Counted from the first letter of the stretch, positions 37,639-46,779 are shown. The stretch is 64,000 nucleotides of DNA from JAJRQY01 sp965224435 (GCA_965224435.1 OZ245048.1:1116001-1180000), one strand, 5' to 3'. Translations and numbers: made by a program. The notes: generated by a model from the sequence alone, not told the origin.

Positions 37639-39537
37639 ATGAGTTTCGTAGACGGCCTCTCCAGTGGCCTCGATACATCCAATATCATTCGTCAGCTGAT
37701 GCAGATCGAACGTCTGCCTCAGAACCGGTTGGTGAACCAGCGGACCGCCGAGCGGTCAGCCCAGACCGAGCTGAAGGCCATTCGTGGCGATGTCAGCTCC
37801 CTTGGTGATCTTGCCTCTGATCTTCGACGGTCCACCCAATGGCAGAAACTCACGGCGACCAGCACCAACGAGTCGGTTACCCCGACCGCTGCGTCGGGCC
37901 AGTTCGAAGGAGCCTTCTCCTTCAGCGTGAGCTCACTGGCTACTGCCCACTCGGTGTACTCCAACGATGTCTACGCCGACCCTTCTGAAGTTGGTGGGGC
38001 TAGCGGATCGGTGTTCTCCTACCGAGACACGGCGGTGCTCGGTATCAGCAAGCTTGAGGCCAGCGGATTGCCCATTGGTGGCGTGGCCTTCGAGGTTACT
38101 CAAGCCTCGGCTGGCGCCACCGTCAGCAGCGGCCCTATCCCGACTATCCCCGTCACCGTCGATGCAACGAACGACCAACTTGGTCTAGAAGTCAATGGTG
38201 TTTCCTACCAGGTGTCCCTCGATCACGGAACCTACGATTCTGAGCAAGCGCTGGCCAACGCCTTGGCTACCGCCATCGCGGGAAACACCGACCTCGATGG
38301 TGTCGTTACCTCCAAACTCGACGCTGATGACCACCTTGTGCTCAGCACCGTGGCCGAAGGAAGCGCACATTCGCTCCAGATCACGGGTGGAAACGGAGCC
38401 GACTCCCTTGGCTTCGTTGCCGGACCAGCCGTGGTCGGAACCGACGGAATCGTGTCCATCAACGGTCAAACCACGACAGTGAATGACACAACGCTTGGGC
38501 CAATCGCTATGCAAGCCACCGCTGATCCTGCTGGGCCGTCCATCACCGTCACCATCAATGGCGGCCTGCGTGCAGGAACGGCCGAGGCAGAGCAGATTGA
38601 TTTCGCCAGCGGCTCCTTGACTGACATCGTGAACACGATCAATGATGCCAGTGGACTCAACTACTCGGCTGCTGCCATCAACACTGGAAATGGCTACCGG
38701 CTGCAACTGATGTCTCGTGAAACCGGCACTGATGCTGTCATTGATGCTGACCTTGCGTCGATTGCCGGTGTGTCTGGATTCACCACTCTCACCGACGGTG
38801 CCGACGCCACCCTCACCGTCGAGGGCCTCAACCCCTACACGATCACCTCATCCAACAATGACTTCAGCGATGTTCTTCCAGGAGTAGATATCACCGTCAG
38901 CGAAGTCACCGAGGACCCGGTCACGATTACTGTCGCCCGTGATACTGCGTTCATTGCCGAGAAGGTTGGCTCGCTGGTCAGCAAGGTCAACGAGCTGATT
39001 GGTCGGATTGGTGAGTCGACGAAGTCGACCCCGGATGGGCCACGCAGTGTGCTCCAGGGTCACCGGTCAGTACGTACTGCTAGTGACCGGGTAACCAACG
39101 CCATGATCCGCCCGGTTGACGCCAGCAGCTTCGGTTCGCTTGGTTCCATCGGTATCGAGATTGAACGCTCGGGCAATCTGAAATTTGACGAAGAGAAGTT
39201 CCTGCAAGCCATGAAGGACAATCCGGCAGAGGTCACCCGGCTCTTTGCCCGAGCTGTTGGCGACGATGGTGCCGAAGCGGGCGTGTTGGACCGTCTGGTT
39301 TCAGCCGCTGACGGCGCAGCATCGTTCGGAGATGGATATCTTTTCACTGCGGCGGAGTCTGCCGGCCGGCGGATCGAGGCCTTCTCGGATCAGATTGATG
39401 CTTATGAGATTCGCCTCGAACTCCGTGAATCCACCTACCGGCGGACCTACGCCAACCTCGAGGTCATGCTCGGCAGCTTGCAATCTCAGTCTGCCAACCT
39501 TGGTGCCCAGCTGAGTGGCCTTGGCGGTGGTCTGTGA
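37639..39537 (+). CDS. fliD: Flagellar filament cap protein FliD
   Basis: 632 residues. N-terminus SFVDGLSSGLDTSNIIRQLMQIERLPQNRLVNQRTAERSAQTELKAIRGDVSSLGDLASDL is the FliD_N domain; the C-terminal FliD_C domain contains SVLQGHRSVRTASDRVTNAMIRP, LGSIGIEIERSGNLKFDEEKFLQAMKDNP and a final coiled coil. It is longer than enterobacterial FliD because of extra central domains. The ATG follows ACAAGGACAAGCC, whose AAGGA serves as ribosome site. The stop overlaps the GTG of fliS. Confidence 0.95.
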   Translation: MSFVDGLSSGLDTSNIIRQLMQIERLPQNRLVNQRTAERSAQTELKAIRGDVSSLGDLASDLRRSTQWQKLTATSTNESVTPTAASGQFEGAFSFSVSSLATAHSVYSNDVYADPSEVGGASGSVFSYRDTAVLGISKLEASGLPIGGVAFEVTQASAGATVSSGPIPTIPVTVDATNDQLGLEVNGVSYQVSLDHGTYDSEQALANALATAIAGNTDLDGVVTSKLDADDHLVLSTVAEGSAHSLQITGGNGADSLGFVAGPAVVGTDGIVSINGQTTTVNDTTLGPIAMQATADPAGPSITVTINGGLRAGTAEAEQIDFASGSLTDIVNTINDASGLNYSAAAINTGNGYRLQLMSRETGTDAVIDADLASIAGVSGFTTLTDGADATLTVEGLNPYTITSSNNDFSDVLPGVDITVSEVTEDPVTITVARDTAFIAEKVGSLVSKVNELIGRIGESTKSTPDGPRSVLQGHRSVRTASDRVTNAMIRPVDASSFGSLGSIGIEIERSGNLKFDEEKFLQAMKDNPAEVTRLFARAVGDDGAEAGVLDRLVSAADGAASFGDGYLFTAAESAGRRIEAFSDQIDAYEIRLELRESTYRRTYANLEVMLGSLQSQSANLGAQLSGLGGGL

Positions 39538-39950
39538 GCGATCGTCGCAAGGCCCAGCTTGCCAGTCGCTACCAGAGTGATGGCATGGCTACGGCCTCTC
39601 CCCGAAAACTTCTTGTTCTCCTCTTTGATCGCTTGCTCAAGGACTTTGATCAGGCTCGTGATGCCATCACTGGGGGAAGGGTCGAAGCTGCACATGACGC
39701 ACTGGTCCACGCCCAGGAAATCGTTCATGAACTTCGCCTGGCTCTGGACCCCGAGGTCTGGGACGGGGCCGAAGACCTGCTGGCAATCTATGACTATGTC
39801 TATGACCTGCTCATCCAGGCCAACCAAGACAAGGAGCTCGTGCCGCTCGAAGAGGCCCATCAACTGGTTCTCCCGTTGCATGAAGCATGGACGGCGGCGT
39901 ACCAGGAAGTTCAGATGGGCCAGTCCGCAACTCTTGGCGCGACTGTGTGA
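39534..39950 (+). CDS. fliS: Flagellin export chaperone FliS
   Basis: 138 residues from a GTG at 39534 that overlaps the fliD stop. YQSDGMATASPRKLLVLLFDRLLKDFDQARDAITGGRVEAAHDALVHAQEIVHELRLALDPEVWDGAEDLLAIYDYVYDLLIQAN is the four-helix FliS fold. FliS binds the C-terminus of flagellin and prevents premature polymerisation. Its TGA lies in the first of four 15-bp repeats, each carrying the same TGA in frame. Confidence 0.94.
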   Translation: MSDRRKAQLASRYQSDGMATASPRKLLVLLFDRLLKDFDQARDAITGGRVEAAHDALVHAQEIVHELRLALDPEVWDGAEDLLAIYDYVYDLLIQANQDKELVPLEEAHQLVLPLHEAWTAAYQEVQMGQSATLGATV

Positions 39951-39999
39951 TGGCTACCTGTGTGATGGCTGACTGTGTGATGGCTGACTGTGTGATGGC
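39943..39999 (+). repeat. 15-bp tandem repeat spanning the fliS stop codon
   Basis: Units start at 39943, 39958, 39973 and 39988, each CTGTGTGATGGC plus three variable bases (TAC, TGA, TGA, GAG). The fliS stop is the TGA inside unit 1, and each later unit repeats GTG-TGA in the same frame, giving backup stops. The next gene starts at 40015. Confidence 0.9.
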
Positions 40000-40014
40000 G
40001 AGAAGCTGGACAGT

Positions 40015-40326
40015 ATGACCGACTGGGAAACAGCGCTCGACATGTTCGAGCGGAACCTGCAAGAAGCCAAGAAGCATCTTGCCGGAATTGACTCTGATCC
40101 TTTGGCCATCGAGCCGCTGCCCGCATGGCCGCCTCCAGATCTGATTGATGAACGACTACCTGCCGGATTGCGTGTCCGGGCCCAGCGACTCTTTAAGGAG
40201 TCCGAACGGGTCCAGGAGCGGCTGGTTGAGCTTCGCGATGCCATTCCCAGCAATGACCATGCGCGGCGACGGACCCATCATCCACGCACTCGTCCTGCCA
40301 GTCAACGGCTGGTCCGAGACCTGTAA
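40015..40326 (+). CDS. Small helical protein in the fliT position
   Basis: 103 residues, charged and mostly helical (MTDWETALDMFERNLQEAKKHLAGIDSD, VRAQRLFKESERVQERLVELRDAI) with a proline-rich centre and a basic tail. FliT, the FliD chaperone, usually follows fliS, and this is the right size and place, but I see no sequence signature. It lies between fliS and flgB on the same strand. Function is inferred from position alone. Confidence 0.5.
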   Translation: MTDWETALDMFERNLQEAKKHLAGIDSDPLAIEPLPAWPPPDLIDERLPAGLRVRAQRLFKESERVQERLVELRDAIPSNDHARRRTHHPRTRPASQRLVRDL

Positions 40327-40470
40327 CGAGCGTTGCTCATCCCGAGGTCAGGCCCTCATCTCCAAAAGGTGCCGACTTGCTGCCTCCGATCTCCAAATAA
40401 GACGGATGGCCCACTCATAGTGGCGGCGATCACTCCGAGTCTGCCCTTGAGCCGGATGCTCACTTCGTTA

Positions 40471-40490
40471 GATGCCCAAGGACGGGCATC
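40471..40490 (+). promoter_or_regulatory. GGA-loop hairpin upstream of flgB
   Basis: GATGCCC (40471-40477) and GGGCATC (40484-40490) form a perfect 7-bp stem with loop AAGGAC, 67 nt before the flgB ATG. CAAGGA in a hairpin loop matches the CsrA-binding consensus. The rest of the 231-bp gap (40327-40557) shows no clear promoter to me. Confidence 0.5.
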
Positions 40491-40557
40491 CAAGCCGCAC
40501 TCATCAACCCTTGGTTGTCGGGTGTTTGCTTGACCCGTCTGAATGGAGCAACTGGCG

Positions 40558-40902
40558 ATGAATGTTGGCGGAAGCACCCTGGACTATCTCGCGTCTGCCC
40601 TCCGTGGCCTCGATGCGCAGCGCCAGGCCCATGAGCACAATGTAGCCAATATCGAAACCCCAGGCTTTCGTGCTCGGCGAGTGTCCTTTGAGGATTCCCT
40701 CAAGCGTGCGATCAATGACGGCGACTCCAGTGGAGTGAGCTACACCACCACGCTCAGCAATCTTTCGACTCGCTGGGACGGAAACAATGTCCGCATCGAT
40801 GACGAGATGACTGCGCTGGAAGAGAACGCTCTCAAACAGCAACTGGTGACCCGAGCGGTCAATGACCAATTCGGGTTGACCCGAGCAGCGTTGGGTCGTT
40901 GA
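40558..40902 (+). CDS. flgB: Flagellar proximal rod protein FlgB
   Basis: 114 residues from the ATG at 40558, chosen because GGAG lies eight bases upstream; an ATG at 40543 has no ribosome site. STLDYLASALRGLDAQRQAHEHNVANIETPGFRARRVSFEDSLK is the FlgB rod signature with NIETPGF; the end ALEENALKQQLVTRAVNDQFGLTRAAL also fits. First gene of the long rightward basal-body operon that runs to flgE. One base separates it from flgC. Confidence 0.92.
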   Translation: MNVGGSTLDYLASALRGLDAQRQAHEHNVANIETPGFRARRVSFEDSLKRAINDGDSSGVSYTTTLSNLSTRWDGNNVRIDDEMTALEENALKQQLVTRAVNDQFGLTRAALGR

Positions 40903-40903
40903 T

Positions 40904-41296
40904 ATGACTGGACCCTTTCAGAGCCTGTCCATCGCCAACTCCGGCATGGACGTCTATCAGACCTGGCTCGACGCTGTTGCCGACAATATTGCCAACATCA
41001 GCACCATTGCCTCAACCGATGAGGCTGCGTTTCAAGAACGCTTCATCGTGGCCAAGGCTCGCCAAGACGGTGGAGCCAAGGTCGACCGAGTCGAGTTCGG
41101 CAATCCGCTGGGTCGCATCGTCTATGACCCGTCGCATCCACTGGCTGATGAAGAAGGCTTCATCCGAACCCCAGACATGAATCTGTCTGACCAGATGACC
41201 CACATGATCGTGGCCCAACGGGCATACCAAGCCAACGTTTCCGCTTTCAAGGCCGCTCGTTCGGCCTATGAAACCGCACTGACGATCGGACGTTGA
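40904..41296 (+). CDS. flgC: Flagellar proximal rod protein FlgC
   Basis: 130 residues. LSIANSGMDVYQTWLDAVADNIANISTI is the N-terminal rod motif, and DEEGFIRTPDMNLSDQMTHMIVAQRAYQANVSAFKAARSAYETALTIGR is a typical FlgC C-terminus. It builds the proximal rod with FlgB and FliE. Directly upstream of fliE. Confidence 0.94.
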   Translation: MTGPFQSLSIANSGMDVYQTWLDAVADNIANISTIASTDEAAFQERFIVAKARQDGGAKVDRVEFGNPLGRIVYDPSHPLADEEGFIRTPDMNLSDQMTHMIVAQRAYQANVSAFKAARSAYETALTIGR

Positions 41297-41298
41297 TC

Positions 41299-41661
41299 AT
41301 GGTCGCCCCCATTTCTGGCATCAGCGGTGCCGCTTTCAACATCTCCAGTATCAACACATCTGATATCAACTCTGACTCTCTTCGTTCCGCGGAAGGCACC
41401 ACAGCCCAGCGGTCCCGCCAGTCCGAGCCGGCCGCGGAAGCGGCCGGCTTCGGTCAATCCATTTCTGATGCCCTATCCAAATTGTCTGCCGGCGACTCGA
41501 TGATGAGTCAGGCAGCCGAAGCGGCAGCAACCGGTGATCTGCAGTCAGTCAACGACTACATGATCGCCGCCACTAGGGCTCAGCTCACAACCGAGGTAAC
41601 GGTCGCAGTTCGTGACCGGGCTATCTCGGCCTTTACCGACATCATGAGGATGCAAGTCTGA
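41299..41661 (+). CDS. fliE: Flagellar hook-basal body protein FliE
   Basis: 120 residues from the ATG at 41299; a TTG two codons earlier at 41293 is possible. The C-terminal half FGQSISDALSKLSAGDSMMSQAAEAAATGDLQSVNDYMIAATRAQLTTEVTVAVRDRAISAFTDIMRMQV matches FliE, the MS-ring/rod junction. Its stop overlaps the fliF ATG at 41661. Confidence 0.92.
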   Translation: MVAPISGISGAAFNISSINTSDINSDSLRSAEGTTAQRSRQSEPAAEAAGFGQSISDALSKLSAGDSMMSQAAEAAATGDLQSVNDYMIAATRAQLTTEVTVAVRDRAISAFTDIMRMQV

Positions 41662-43259
41662 TGGCAGGATTCGGCCTTGAGGCTGTCAAAACAAACGTAA
41701 CCTCTTCGGTGACCAGGATGACAAACGCTCAGCGACTGACCCTCGGGGCAGCCTTCCTGGCCGTTGCTGTCGCACTGTTCGCAGTTTCAAGAATCGCGGG
41801 CAGTGTGCCGATGCGTTCGGCCTACACCAATCTCGACCCTGCGGTCGCTTCTGACATCGTTGATCAGATCAAGGCTCAGGGTTATGAGTTTGACCTGGTC
41901 GACAATGGCCGAACGATCCGGGTTGCCGATGACAAGGTTGATGCTGTTCGCCTTGTTGTTGCCTCCCAAGGCATCGTCGTTGATGGACAAGACGGATGGG
42001 GTGTGCTCGATGGGCAAGGCCTCACATCCTCCAACTTTGAGCAACGTGTTGGTTTTCAGCGAGCGATGCAAGGTGAGCTGGCCAAGACTATCGAGACCAT
42101 AGATGGGGTTCTGTCCGCCAACGTCCACCTGGTCATGCCTGAAGATGACCTTTTCACCAACGACGACATCGCTGCTTCAGCCTCCATTGTTGTGAACACC
42201 GGGAACGCCACGCTGCACCCTGAGCAGGTCACCTCAATTGTCAACCTGGTTGCCTCCGGCGTTGAAGGCCTAACCCCGGAACGAGTTTCCGTTAGTGATA
42301 GCCAGGGGCAGGTCCTAAAGGCTCCCGGCGACGACCCGCAGGTCGGTCTCGAAGGAGACGGACAACTCCGCATGACCCGACAATGGGAGACTGCGTTGGA
42401 ACAAGACATTGAGGAGATGCTTAGCAAGGCCGTTGGCCCCAGCCGGGCTGTCGCCAACGTTACCGTTGACCTCGACTTCGACCAGGTCAATCAGGTCTCT
42501 GAAGTCTTCACCGAGAACGTCTCCGAGGATGGTTCACAGGTCGCCGTCAACGAAGACACCCGTGTTGAGCAATACGGTGGGGATCAGGGACAGACTGAGG
42601 TTGGGGTTCTATCAGAAGAGGTAGCCGAGCAGGACTCGACCACATCAGCAGCTGACGGATCTGAAGGCGGATCCAACTATTCGCTGAACGAAATCAATAC
42701 CGAGTATGCGGTGAACAAGACCATCACCGAAACGCGCCAAGCGCCAGGCCGGATCAAGGCTCTGTCCGTCGCGGTTCTCCTTGACGAGGGTGCTGCAGAT
42801 GCAGCCGTCCTCTCCGAACTTGAAGCCTTGATCGCTGGCATCGCCGGTATTAACCCAGAACGTGGTGACCAGATCAAGGTCAGCATTGTCCCCTTCGATG
42901 AAGCAGTGTCAGAAGCCATCGACTTGCAGGCCACCAGCGAGCCAGAAGTCGCAGGCCTAGACATTTTGGGAATCGCCCGCATGGCGGGAACTGTCTTGGT
43001 TGGCCTGGTTGTGTTGTTCCTCGGATTGCGTTCGCTCAAAGCTGGCGCTAAACGTGAAGTCCTTGATTCGGTTGACCTGCGCCAACTTCCTGCTGGAGGA
43101 TCTCCTGCTCTTGGAGCAGGAGGAGAAGAGACGGATGAAGACGGCGAGATTATCGAACGACCAAAACGTGAAGACAGCCTGAGCGAGCTGATCGCCAATC
43201 AGCCCGATGATGTCGCCGGCCTTCTTCGTTCCTGGCTCGATGATGAGGTGGCAGTCTGA
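41661..43259 (+). CDS. fliF: Flagellar MS-ring protein FliF
   Basis: 532 residues with membrane helices at ~25-45 and ~435-455. The ring-building motifs include VPMRSAYTNLDPAVASDIVDQIKAQGYEFDLVDNGRTIRVADDKVDAVRLVVASQGI and NFEQRVGFQRAMQGELAKTIETIDGVLSANVHLVMPEDDLF. The cytoplasmic C-terminus ends SLSELIANQPDDVAGLLRSWLDDEV, the FliG-binding tail. The start and stop codons overlap fliE and fliG respectively, indicating coupled translation. Confidence 0.96.
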   Translation: MAGFGLEAVKTNVTSSVTRMTNAQRLTLGAAFLAVAVALFAVSRIAGSVPMRSAYTNLDPAVASDIVDQIKAQGYEFDLVDNGRTIRVADDKVDAVRLVVASQGIVVDGQDGWGVLDGQGLTSSNFEQRVGFQRAMQGELAKTIETIDGVLSANVHLVMPEDDLFTNDDIAASASIVVNTGNATLHPEQVTSIVNLVASGVEGLTPERVSVSDSQGQVLKAPGDDPQVGLEGDGQLRMTRQWETALEQDIEEMLSKAVGPSRAVANVTVDLDFDQVNQVSEVFTENVSEDGSQVAVNEDTRVEQYGGDQGQTEVGVLSEEVAEQDSTTSAADGSEGGSNYSLNEINTEYAVNKTITETRQAPGRIKALSVAVLLDEGAADAAVLSELEALIAGIAGINPERGDQIKVSIVPFDEAVSEAIDLQATSEPEVAGLDILGIARMAGTVLVGLVVLFLGLRSLKAGAKREVLDSVDLRQLPAGGSPALGAGGEETDEDGEIIERPKREDSLSELIANQPDDVAGLLRSWLDDEVAV

Positions 43260-44266
43260 TGGTCGCCATCGATCAACTGTCTGGTAGCCGACGAGCCGCC
43301 ATTCTTGTTCTACGACTGGGAGTCGAGCGAGCAGGACCATTGCTCAAAGGGCTTCATAAGGACGAGATCGCCAAGATTGTGGCCGAGGTGGCCAATCTGG
43401 GTCAGGTCGACATCGACCTGGCCAATGAAGTCGTCGATCAGTTCCTCCTGGAGACACAAAAAGAAGCATTACCAACTGGCGATGTCACTCTGGCTCGGGA
43501 GTTTCTTGAAGCCGCCTTTGGTGGCCGTGTCGCTCGCGAGATCATGAGCAAGATCGACGAAACCGCTCCCTTGGTTCCCTTCCAGTTCATGGACCATCTT
43601 GAGCCGGAAGACATTGCCGTCAACCTTTCAGTAGAACACCCGCAAACGATTGCCCTCGTGCTTTCGCACCTCACCTTTGATCGCTCAGCCGAAATCCTCG
43701 CCTTCCTTCCAAAAGAACTTGTACCGAGCATTGGTGCTCGTCTGGCCACCCTCGATCGTGTGGCGAGCACAACCCTGCACGCGGTCGAAGAGGGATTGAA
43801 GACCCGCTTCGCCTCGACCTTGGAAGACCGATTCGGAGACATGACCGGCGGAGTCGATTCGCTGGTTGAAGTGCTGGGCCTGGTCGACAAGAACGTTGAA
43901 GAAATGATTTTTGATGGCCTCGGCGATCTGGATGCTGACCTCGTCGCTGAAATCCGGGCGAAGATGTTCATCTTTGATGACCTGATGCTTCTGGATGACC
44001 GACAGATCCAGCTCGTCTTGCGCTACGTGGACAGCAACCGCCTACCGCTCGCCCTAAAGGGCGTGAAGAACGAACTCAAGGACAAGATTCTCGGAAACTT
44101 GTCCTCGCGTGCCCAGGAGAACCTGCGGGACGAAATGGACCTGCTGGGCTCGGTCCGAATGGTCGACGTCGAAGAAGCTCAATCTGAGGTGTTGGCGTCC
44201 GTGCGCTCCCTCGAAGAATCCGGTGAACTCGTAATCAATAGGGGTGGGAATGACTTCGTTAGCTGA
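43259..44266 (+). CDS. fliG: Flagellar motor switch protein FliG
   Basis: 335 residues. The middle domain has the EHPQTIALVLSHL motif and the C-terminal domain MFIFDDLMLLDDRQIQLVLRYVDSNRLPLALKGVKNELKDKILGNLSSRAQENLRDEMDLLGSVRMVDVEEAQ contains the charged torque helix. FliG transmits stator force to the rotor and reverses on the switch signal. The end overlaps the start of fliH. Confidence 0.96.
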   Translation: MVAIDQLSGSRRAAILVLRLGVERAGPLLKGLHKDEIAKIVAEVANLGQVDIDLANEVVDQFLLETQKEALPTGDVTLAREFLEAAFGGRVAREIMSKIDETAPLVPFQFMDHLEPEDIAVNLSVEHPQTIALVLSHLTFDRSAEILAFLPKELVPSIGARLATLDRVASTTLHAVEEGLKTRFASTLEDRFGDMTGGVDSLVEVLGLVDKNVEEMIFDGLGDLDADLVAEIRAKMFIFDDLMLLDDRQIQLVLRYVDSNRLPLALKGVKNELKDKILGNLSSRAQENLRDEMDLLGSVRMVDVEEAQSEVLASVRSLEESGELVINRGGNDFVS

Positions 44267-44924
44267 TGAGAAGAACATGAGTAGTACAGGAAAGAGTGCC
44301 GGTCAGAACGGCGGTCGGCTGGTACTGCTGAAAGGCGAAGCTGCTGCGGTCGCTGAGCCAGTGACAGTGATCAGTCGATCGGTGGCCGTGGTTGAAAGCA
44401 CCGGTCCTTGGATCGCCGACCTCGATGAGGTTCGGGAAGAAGCCAAGAAATCCGGCTTTGCTCAGGGCCTGGGCGAAGGTCGTCAAGCTGGTCGAGTTGC
44501 GGCAGAAGAACAAGCCAACATTCGGGCATCAAACGCCATCTCGGCGTTGGATGAACTGATGGTTGCCATGGAAGAACGCGAAGATCAGTTGGGCACAGAG
44601 TTCTCTGACCACGTTGCTGACCTTGCGGTCACAGTGGCCCAGGCAATCCTGTCTCGTGAGCTTTCCGTCTCCAGCGACCCGGGCAAAGAAGCAATCGCCC
44701 GCTGCCTGATTGATGCCCCCAAGGGGGGAGAAGTTGTCGCCAACCTCAATCCAAAGGACATTGAATCGCTTGGACATCTCGAGTCCGTGTTGGAAGGGCG
44801 ACCGATCACTATTGTTCCGGACCTCAGTCTGCTGCCAGGTGACGCCATGATCCAGATTGGCGAAACCCGAATCGATGGCAGGCTTTCTCAAGCCATGGAC
44901 CGGGTCCGCGAGGTTCTTCGGTGA
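44250..44924 (+). CDS. fliH: Flagellar export regulator FliH
   Basis: 224 residues from an ATG at 44250; ATG 44278 is an alternative. A glycine-rich helical stretch (EEAKKSGFAQGLGEGRQAGRVAAEEQAN) has the GxxxG-type repeats of FliH, and the C-terminal half (LGTEFSDHVADLAVTVAQAILSRELSV, GDAMIQIGETRIDGRLSQAMDRVREVLR) fits the V-ATPase E-like domain. FliH binds and holds the export ATPase FliI. The stop overlaps the fliI GTG or ATG region at 44921. Confidence 0.9.
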   Translation: MTSLADEKNMSSTGKSAGQNGGRLVLLKGEAAAVAEPVTVISRSVAVVESTGPWIADLDEVREEAKKSGFAQGLGEGRQAGRVAAEEQANIRASNAISALDELMVAMEEREDQLGTEFSDHVADLAVTVAQAILSRELSVSSDPGKEAIARCLIDAPKGGEVVANLNPKDIESLGHLESVLEGRPITIVPDLSLLPGDAMIQIGETRIDGRLSQAMDRVREVLR

Positions 44925-46249
44925 CCCTTCGTCCCGTACATCCCCAGCTGGTAGACGCGATGGTTGGCGCGGCGCGCCCACAACATCTTGGTCAATTGAC
45001 CAAGGTGGTCGGTCTGCACGCGGAGATTTCGGGGCTTCCCGTCGGTGTCGGTGATCTGGTCATGATTGGTTCACGGCGCGATCTGGTGGCGGCCGAAGTC
45101 GTTGCCGTCTCACCAGATCATGCGACCGTGCTTCCTTATGGAACCCTCCACGGCCGACGCATTGGCGATGAAGTTCGAACCGGCGGCGATCAGCTTCGTA
45201 TTCCCGTCGGGTCGGCATTGCTTGGTCGAGTCCTTGATGGCCTCGGACAACCGATTGATGACGGTCCGAGTCTGACAGGGGTACCTCTGGTCGGCCTGCA
45301 TAACTCGCCTCCGCCTCCTCTCAGTCGCCCACTTGTTCGAGAGCCAATGCATGTTGGTGTTCGCTCAATTGACACCATGTTGGCCTGTGGGCGAGGGCAG
45401 CGCATTGGGATCCTCGCCGGGTCCGGAGTTGGCAAGTCGAGTCTGCTTTCCATGCTGGTCCGGGGGAGCGACGCCGACGTAACCGTGCTTGCCCTGGTTG
45501 GCGAGCGTGGACGAGAGGTTCGAGAATTCATCGAGAACGACCTCGGGCCAGAAGGACTGAAGCGTGCCGTTCTGGTTGTGGCGACATCGGACCAGCCAGC
45601 GCTGGTCCGTCGCAACTCCGCCTATGTCGCAACCCGAATCGCTGAGTCATTTCGCGACGAAGGACTGCACGTCAACCTGCTCATGGACAGTGTCACCCGT
45701 TTCGCCATGGCTCAGCGTGAGATTGGCCTAGCTGCTGGCGAGGTTCCAACCTCAAGGGGATATCCGCCGTCAGTCTTTGGACTGCTCCCTTCCTTGTTGG
45801 AGCGAGCAGGAACATCAAAGGATGGATCGATCACCGGCTTCTACACCGTCCTGGTCGAGGGTGACGATCTGAATGACCCGATCGGTGATTCGGTGAGGTC
45901 GATCTTGGACGGGCACATCTCCCTGACCCGAGATCTAGCCAACGCCGGCCACTTCCCCAGCATCGACATTCTTCAGTCCGCTTCTCGGGTTGCCAACCAT
46001 GTCACCAGTCCCGATCAGCAGCGTCTAGCTACTGATGCTCGCAAGCTGCTGGCCAGCTACGACAGTGCGCGGGACCTGGTTGAAGTTGGGGCCTATTCGC
46101 CCGGCGCAGACCCAGTCATTGACCGTGCGGTTCTCTTGCATCCAGCCCTGCAACAGTTTCTCCAGCAAGACATTCATGACTTGGCCCAAGCAAATCAGGC
46201 TTGGTCACAGTTGGAGCTTCTGCTCAGCCTTGAAACGGTGGCGGCATGA
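44921..46249 (+). CDS. fliI: Flagellar export ATPase FliI
   Basis: 442 residues. Walker A GILAGSGVGKSSLL (near residue 165), TVLALVGERGREVREFIEN and the Walker B strand VNLLMDSVTRFAMAQREIGLAAGE are present; DGSITGFYTVLVEGDDLNDPIGDSVRSILDGHI is the flagellar-type signature. The hexamer energises export substrate unloading. Starts inside the fliH end and ends overlapping the next gene, the FliJ-like protein. Confidence 0.96.
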   Translation: MTLRPVHPQLVDAMVGAARPQHLGQLTKVVGLHAEISGLPVGVGDLVMIGSRRDLVAAEVVAVSPDHATVLPYGTLHGRRIGDEVRTGGDQLRIPVGSALLGRVLDGLGQPIDDGPSLTGVPLVGLHNSPPPPLSRPLVREPMHVGVRSIDTMLACGRGQRIGILAGSGVGKSSLLSMLVRGSDADVTVLALVGERGREVREFIENDLGPEGLKRAVLVVATSDQPALVRRNSAYVATRIAESFRDEGLHVNLLMDSVTRFAMAQREIGLAAGEVPTSRGYPPSVFGLLPSLLERAGTSKDGSITGFYTVLVEGDDLNDPIGDSVRSILDGHISLTRDLANAGHFPSIDILQSASRVANHVTSPDQQRLATDARKLLASYDSARDLVEVGAYSPGADPVIDRAVLLHPALQQFLQQDIHDLAQANQAWSQLELLLSLETVAA

Positions 46250-46779
46250 GTCGACGTCGTCAGCGGGTGATGAGATTGAGCGAAATCGTTGATCGACAGG
46301 AACTGACCGCACGCGCCGTCATGGCCCGATCAGAGAATGAGCTGCGGGCTGCGGTGACAACAAAGAATCGAAGTAGTGAGCGAACCGAGAAGACTCTCCA
46401 ACAAGAGTTGCCGCACGGCTTTCGCCAGGCTCTGTTGCTTGCATCGACGAGAATCGGTGAGCAACAAGATCAAGTCATTGAACAATGTCAGACACAAGCT
46501 GAAGGTGATCACACAATCTGGCTGGAGCAACGGCTCCGGTCGGGCTCGATCGCCAAGTTGTTGGATCGAATCATCCGGCGCGAACGCTTGGCCGCCGACC
46601 GTTCCGATGAGCGAGAGCTCGCCGACATCATCTCCAGCCGCACCGCGCTGGCATTGGCCCGAGACATCGCCGCCGTGCCTGCCGCCCCCATGCCTGCCGC
46701 CCCCGTACTTGCCGCCCCCGTACTTGCCGCCCCCGTACTTGCCGCCCCCGTGCCGCCCCCGTACTTGCCGCCCCCGTGA
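46246..46779 (+). CDS. FliJ-like export chaperone with Ala/Pro repeat tail
   Basis: 177 residues. The first ~145 are a highly charged helical protein (SRRRQRVMRLSEIVDRQELTARAVMARSENELRAAVTTKNRSSERTEKTLQQELPHGFRQ..) of FliJ size and in the fliJ position directly after fliI. FliJ sequences diverge strongly, so position carries most of the weight. The C-terminus is built from 15-bp repeats coding AAPVL, until a repeat shortened to 11 bp shifts the frame and ends the protein as PPPYLPPP. Confidence 0.7.
   Translation: MSRRRQRVMRLSEIVDRQELTARAVMARSENELRAAVTTKNRSSERTEKTLQQELPHGFRQALLLASTRIGEQQDQVIEQCQTQAEGDHTIWLEQRLRSGSIAKLLDRIIRRERLAADRSDERELADIISSRTALALARDIAAVPAAPMPAAPVLAAPVLAAPVLAAPVPPPYLPPP
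46681..46779 (+). repeat. 15-bp GC-rich tandem repeat at the fliJ-like 3' end
   Basis: Six and a half copies of GCCGCCCCCGTACTT (first copy ATGCCT at its end). The copy at 46741-46751 lacks the last four bases, so the reading frame changes inside the array and reaches TGA at 46777. In the frame of the next gene the same array stays open, so a slip of one unit's remainder could fuse the two proteins. Confidence 0.9.
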
